Assembly: GCA_013138655.1 (NCBI GenBank)
Contig: WTCI01000153.1
Span: 1-8,210 of the forward strand
Reading direction: 5' to 3'
Source of the DNA: Desulfuromonadaceae bacterium
GTDB taxonomy: Bacteria > Desulfobacterota > Desulfuromonadia > Desulfuromonadales > Geopsychrobacteraceae
Length of the DNA: 8,210 nucleotides
Each line of letters opens with the position of its first letter. Position 1 is the stretch's first letter. Positions 5,580-8,210 of the stretch are shown here, piece after piece. The notes under the pieces are model-generated. The model had not been told where the DNA came from and ran no database searches. It saw only the letters and a list, made by a program, of their open reading frames with translations. A program made the translations under genes and the position numbers.

Positions 5580-7478
5580 ATGGAAGCAACCGATCGCCGC
5601 CTTGCCCAACTGACCCTCCTGTCGCAACTGGGACAGGTTCTCAATTCAGCAACCAGCCTGCACTCTCTCTGTTCAGCTGCCAGTCGCACCTTACTGAAAT
5701 TCAGCGATGCAAGCTGTGTCATCATCCGTCCCGAGGCCTACGGTGACCTGCCACCTGAACCCTATTATTGTCAGTTTGCCTGTAAAGATCCGGCCCTGAA
5801 ATTTTTTTTTCTCCAACAGGAAAACCAACTCTGCAGCCAAGTGTTTCATCGGGGGCAAAGCTGCCTGCACTCGCCACTCTCAACCCGGACAGATCAACGC
5901 CTGCCGGCTTCACTCTATTCTTTGCCGCTGAAAGTCCGTGAGCGTAATTTTGGTGTTCTCAGCCTTTTTGGCGGTTCGCCGGGAGAGTACAAACCATTTA
6001 CCGAAGAGCAGCAGCAACTTTTTCAAACCTGCTCTTTTCAGATCGCCCAAGCATTTGAGCAACTGGTCACCATGGAACGCTTACGGCAGGTTTCGGTGTC
6101 CGATTTCCGCCGACTGCAGGATCTCTCCCTGCTTTATCGGATCTCCCAGATTCTGCACAGCACCCTGGCCCCCAACGAGCTTTTCCACCTGATTCTTTCT
6201 TTACTGGTCTCTCCTGATGGGGGGAGCTTTCATCGTGCCACATTGGTCATGGTTAATCCACGCGGCCGCACCATGCAGGGCATTCTCGGTGTCACGCGTG
6301 AAAGCGGCAGTTGGCTGCTGCCGGAGGGGCTGCCCCCCGTTCATTCACCGACACTTGCGATTCCTGAAAATGTGCAGCGGGCACAACGTGACACGCCCTT
6401 TTCCCGCGAGATGATGCAGCTACGGCTGGATATCGATAGCAGCGAAAGTTGTCTGGCCAAAGTTGCCCGTGAACAGAAGGCGATGCTGATCTGTGGGGAA
6501 GCGAACATATGCGAACACAACGACCCGTGTCACAGTTTGTGCGCTGGTGATAGTGTCTATGTTCCATTGCTCAGTCGTGGACGAACCCTTTGTGTTCTCA
6601 CCGTTGACAATGCTGACAGTGGTGAACCGATCGATGCAGAACGACTGCTGTTTTTAGAGATGTTTGCCGGTCAGGCCGGCATTGCTCTGGATAACGCACA
6701 ACTGTTGCAGAAGATTGAAACTGCCCACCAAAACCTGCGAGAAACCCAGGAGCAATTATTGCAAAAAGAAAAACTGGCGACCATCGGTGAAATGTCGGCA
6801 TCGATTGCTCACGAGTTGAAAAATCCGCTGGTTTCCGTCGGCGGTTTTGCCCGCCGACTGGCCCGTTCCTTAAACCCTCAAGATCCGGCCCGGCAGTTCG
6901 CCGAAATCATTCAGCAGGAAACCGAGCGGTTGGAAAAAATGCTCGATGACATCCTCTCTTTTTCCCGCCAAAGACTGCTTTGTATTCGTGAATACCGCCT
7001 GGAATCTGTTCTGGATAAGGTACTGCTTCTGGAAGGGGACAAATTGCATCAGGCGGGTATTAAATTAACGCTGAACCAAGCCAATGACCTGCCGATCATG
7101 CAGGGTGATGCTGAGCAACTTGAACAGGTTTTTATCAACCTGATCAATAATGCCCGCCAGGCAATGCTGCATGGCGGTGAACTGAAAATCAGCAACCAGC
7201 ACAGCAGGCTGCAAGGAGAGGCGGCGGTTCGCATCGAGGTTCAAGACACGGGCGGCGGCATTCCAGCAAAAATGATGCGCAATATCTTCAACCCCTTCTT
7301 TACCACGAAAGAGGAAGGCACCGGCCTGGGACTCCCGATCAGTCACCGGATTGTCGAACATCATCAGGGGGAGATTGAGGTTGTCAACACGGACCAAGGG
7401 GCCTGTTTCAGCATTATCCTGCCGGTCCGGCTCAATCAACGAACGGCTGACCCGATGGGACAACACGAGTCGAAATAA
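5580..7478 (+). CDS. Soluble GAF-GAF sensor histidine kinase, orphan
   Basis: This 632-residue protein has no signal peptide or membrane helix, so it should sense in the cytoplasm. GAF-like domains occupy about 5-162 and 178-372, then a coiled-coil linker (373-398). The dimerisation domain carries the H-box SIAHELKNPL with phospho-acceptor H411. The ATPase domain has an N-box (QVFINLINNARQAM, 516-529), G1 box DTGGGIP (556-562), F-box FNPFFTTK (570-577) and G2 box GTGLGL (580-585). All catalytic boxes are intact, so the kinase should be active. No receiver domain or response-regulator gene is visible, so its partner lies elsewhere. The protein has 15 cysteines, including C305-x5-C311-x5-C317-x3-C321 in the second GAF and C64-x3-C68, C85, C95 in the first, which might bind a metal or redox cofactor. 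ATG at 5580 has AGGA seven nt upstream. The gene converges on the next with 15 bp between stops. Confidence 0.93.
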   Translation: MEATDRRLAQLTLLSQLGQVLNSATSLHSLCSAASRTLLKFSDASCVIIRPEAYGDLPPEPYYCQFACKDPALKFFFLQQENQLCSQVFHRGQSCLHSPLSTRTDQRLPASLYSLPLKVRERNFGVLSLFGGSPGEYKPFTEEQQQLFQTCSFQIAQAFEQLVTMERLRQVSVSDFRRLQDLSLLYRISQILHSTLAPNELFHLILSLLVSPDGGSFHRATLVMVNPRGRTMQGILGVTRESGSWLLPEGLPPVHSPTLAIPENVQRAQRDTPFSREMMQLRLDIDSSESCLAKVAREQKAMLICGEANICEHNDPCHSLCAGDSVYVPLLSRGRTLCVLTVDNADSGEPIDAERLLFLEMFAGQAGIALDNAQLLQKIETAHQNLRETQEQLLQKEKLATIGEMSASIAHELKNPLVSVGGFARRLARSLNPQDPARQFAEIIQQETERLEKMLDDILSFSRQRLLCIREYRLESVLDKVLLLEGDKLHQAGIKLTLNQANDLPIMQGDAEQLEQVFINLINNARQAMLHGGELKISNQHSRLQGEAAVRIEVQDTGGGIPAKMMRNIFNPFFTTKEEGTGLGLPISHRIVEHHQGEIEVVNTDQGACFSIILPVRLNQRTADPMGQHESK

Positions 7479-7493
7479 CCAGCGCCATGCCGA

Positions 7494-7727
7494 TTATTCC
7501 GCAGCGTTTTTATCTTCCGGCCAGTCTGCCCGCCGCTCCGCCCCCCGGTATTCGGCATCATTCCGATAATCACGTAGCTTGGCACCGGTCCGGATGATGT
7601 CAACCCAGCCTTCGCTCCGTTGAAAACGCTGAATTTTTCCAGTCGCAATCAATACATCCAGGACATCATTACTGACTGCACCTTCGGTCCCATCAAGATA
7701 CACAACACTGATCAGAGATGTTTGCAT
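7494..7727 (-). CDS. Small hypothetical protein with GxERR tail motif, 77 aa
   Basis: This encodes a 77-residue soluble protein. The first half looks like a compact beta-alpha fold (SLISVVYLDGTEGAVSN, then DVLDVLIATGKIQRFQRSEGWVDI). It is followed by a charged tail containing Y-R-G-A-E-R-R (60-66). Small proteins with 'V-V-Y-x-D-G ... I-x-x-F-x-R-S-x-G-W-V' followed by G-x-E-R-R are, as far as I recall, a recurring uncharacterised type in Desulfuromonadales; no function is known to me. ATG at 7727 has AGGTGG just upstream; an in-frame GTG at 7733 lacks a ribosome-binding site. The gene stands alone, facing the kinase and downstream of moaA on the same strand. A direct repeat 40-62 bp upstream may regulate it. 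Confidence 0.75.
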   Translation of the reverse strand: MQTSLISVVYLDGTEGAVSNDVLDVLIATGKIQRFQRSEGWVDIIRTGAKLRDYRNDAEYRGAERRADWPEDKNAAE

Positions 7728-7766
7728 GGCCACCTACATAAATAAGAAGAGATTTGCACTTCGGGA

Positions 7767-7789
7767 ACAACCTACACGACAACCTGCAC
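7767..7789. repeat. Two 11-bp direct repeats, 12-bp period
   Basis: ACAACCTACAC (7767-7777) and ACAACCTGCAC (7779-7789) differ at one base and are separated by one base. They lie 40-62 bp upstream of the start codon of the small leftward gene, in the moaA-to-small-gene gap. The spacing, near one helical turn, is what a tandem-binding regulator such as a response regulator would need. I could not place a convincing promoter beside them. Confidence 0.45.
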
Positions 7790-7817
7790 ATTTAGCAAAG
7801 ACCTTGTGTTTCGAACG

Positions 7818-7855
7818 ACAACGGGGAAGCAGCCATCAGCTCCCCTGTTGTTTTT
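7818..7855 (+). terminator. Hairpin with T-run next to the moaA stop
   Basis: ACAACGGGGAAGC (7818-7830) pairs with GCTCCCCTGTTGT (7839-7851) with one G-U wobble and one A-C mismatch around an 8-nt loop; T-run 7851-7855 follows on the plus strand. In that direction it would stop transcripts running on from the kinase before they enter moaA antisense. It also lies directly behind the leftward moaA and may halt that transcript, although no U-run follows in the leftward direction. Confidence 0.55.
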
Positions 7856-8210
7856 ACCCACCAATCTCTTGCATCCGCCGTTGCCCGATGCCACAGCCAA
7901 TGCCACCACAATGTCTTTCCGGTTTAGCTGTCACTGATGTCTGCAACAGCATCGCCAGGACTTTATCATCGATCCCGGCACGTAAAAGTGTGCGCAAATC
8001 GATTTCATTTTGCGATAAAAGACAGGGGCGCAACTGGCCGTCGGCGGTTAAACGCAACCGGTTACATTCGCGACAGAAGGATTCCGTCACCGCCGAAATA
8101 ATCCCCAGTGTTCCGACCGCTCCTTGCAACCGGTAAATCCGCGCCGGGCCGAGAATCCCTTTTTGCGGCACCTTTTCCAACGGGGCTAATTGTTGCAGAT
8201 CGGCCTTGAT
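7854..8210 (-). CDS. moaA: GTP 3',8-cyclase MoaA, C-terminal part (5' end off the window)
   Basis: The last 118 codons of MoaA are present; the start and the radical SAM cluster lie beyond 8210. MoaA is a radical SAM enzyme that rearranges GTP to 3',8-cyclo-7,8-dihydro-GTP, the substrate of MoaC. The visible part holds the C-terminal cluster motif C-x2-C-x13-C (FCRECNRLRLTADGQLRPC), which ligates the second [4Fe-4S] cluster that contacts the substrate. It also holds the required C-terminal Gly-Gly (EIGG). Ahead of the tail, KPERHCGGIGCGIG has two additional cysteines five residues apart, which I do not recall as usual for the family. The frame is open to the window edge with no disruption. 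It is transcribed leftwards, opposite to moaC. Confidence 0.95.
   Translation of the reverse strand: MKADLQQLAPLEKVPQKGILGPARIYRLQGAVGTLGIISAVTESFCRECNRLRLTADGQLRPCLLSQNEIDLRTLLRAGIDDKVLAMLLQTSVTAKPERHCGGIGCGIGQRRMQEIGG

Noticed and set aside
7726..8136. Plus-strand frame of 136 codons over the moaA end
   Set aside because: Antisense to moaA, whose cluster motif and Gly-Gly terminus are clear.

Overview
The window looks like ordinary chromosomal DNA from a Gram-negative deltaproteobacterium of the Desulfuromonadales type (Geobacter/Pelobacter/Desulfuromonas-like). The reasons are the short 118-residue DksA, the B12-binding-type radical SAM protein fused to DUF2344, the tandem-GAF orphan histidine kinase and the small protein ending in a G-x-E-R-R motif. 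This assignment is inferred from protein flavour, not from a search. I see no phage, IS element, CRISPR array, tRNA or rRNA.

Layout. The left third (1-2422) is read leftwards. A J-domain mini-protein (2129-2422) is followed by a large radical SAM protein (2022 to beyond position 1). A 165-bp divergent intergenic region (2423-2587) separates these from a rightward block: radA (2588-3943), moaC (3989-4489), a three-helix membrane protein with a possible PH-like segment (4537-5058) and dksA (5122-5478). A strong intrinsic terminator (5494-5537) closes that block. A GAF-GAF histidine kinase (5580-7478) follows under its own candidate promoter. It converges, with only 15 bp between stop codons, on a small leftward conserved-type gene (7494-7727). 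The right edge holds the 3' end of a leftward moaA (7854 to beyond 8210).

Functions. The block mixes DNA-repair housekeeping (RadA), molybdenum cofactor synthesis (MoaC, with MoaA just across the kinase), global transcription control (DksA) and signalling (the kinase). MoaA and MoaC act together to turn GTP into cyclic pyranopterin monophosphate, yet here they lie on opposite strands about 3.4 kb apart.

I do not see clear evidence of a new biological system. The points most worth a second look are a C-x5-C-x5-C-x3-C cluster inside the second GAF domain of the kinase, a 23-bp inverted repeat over the predicted J-domain gene promoter, a 12-bp-period direct repeat upstream of the small leftward gene, and a possible 17-residue leader ORF overlapping the dksA start.
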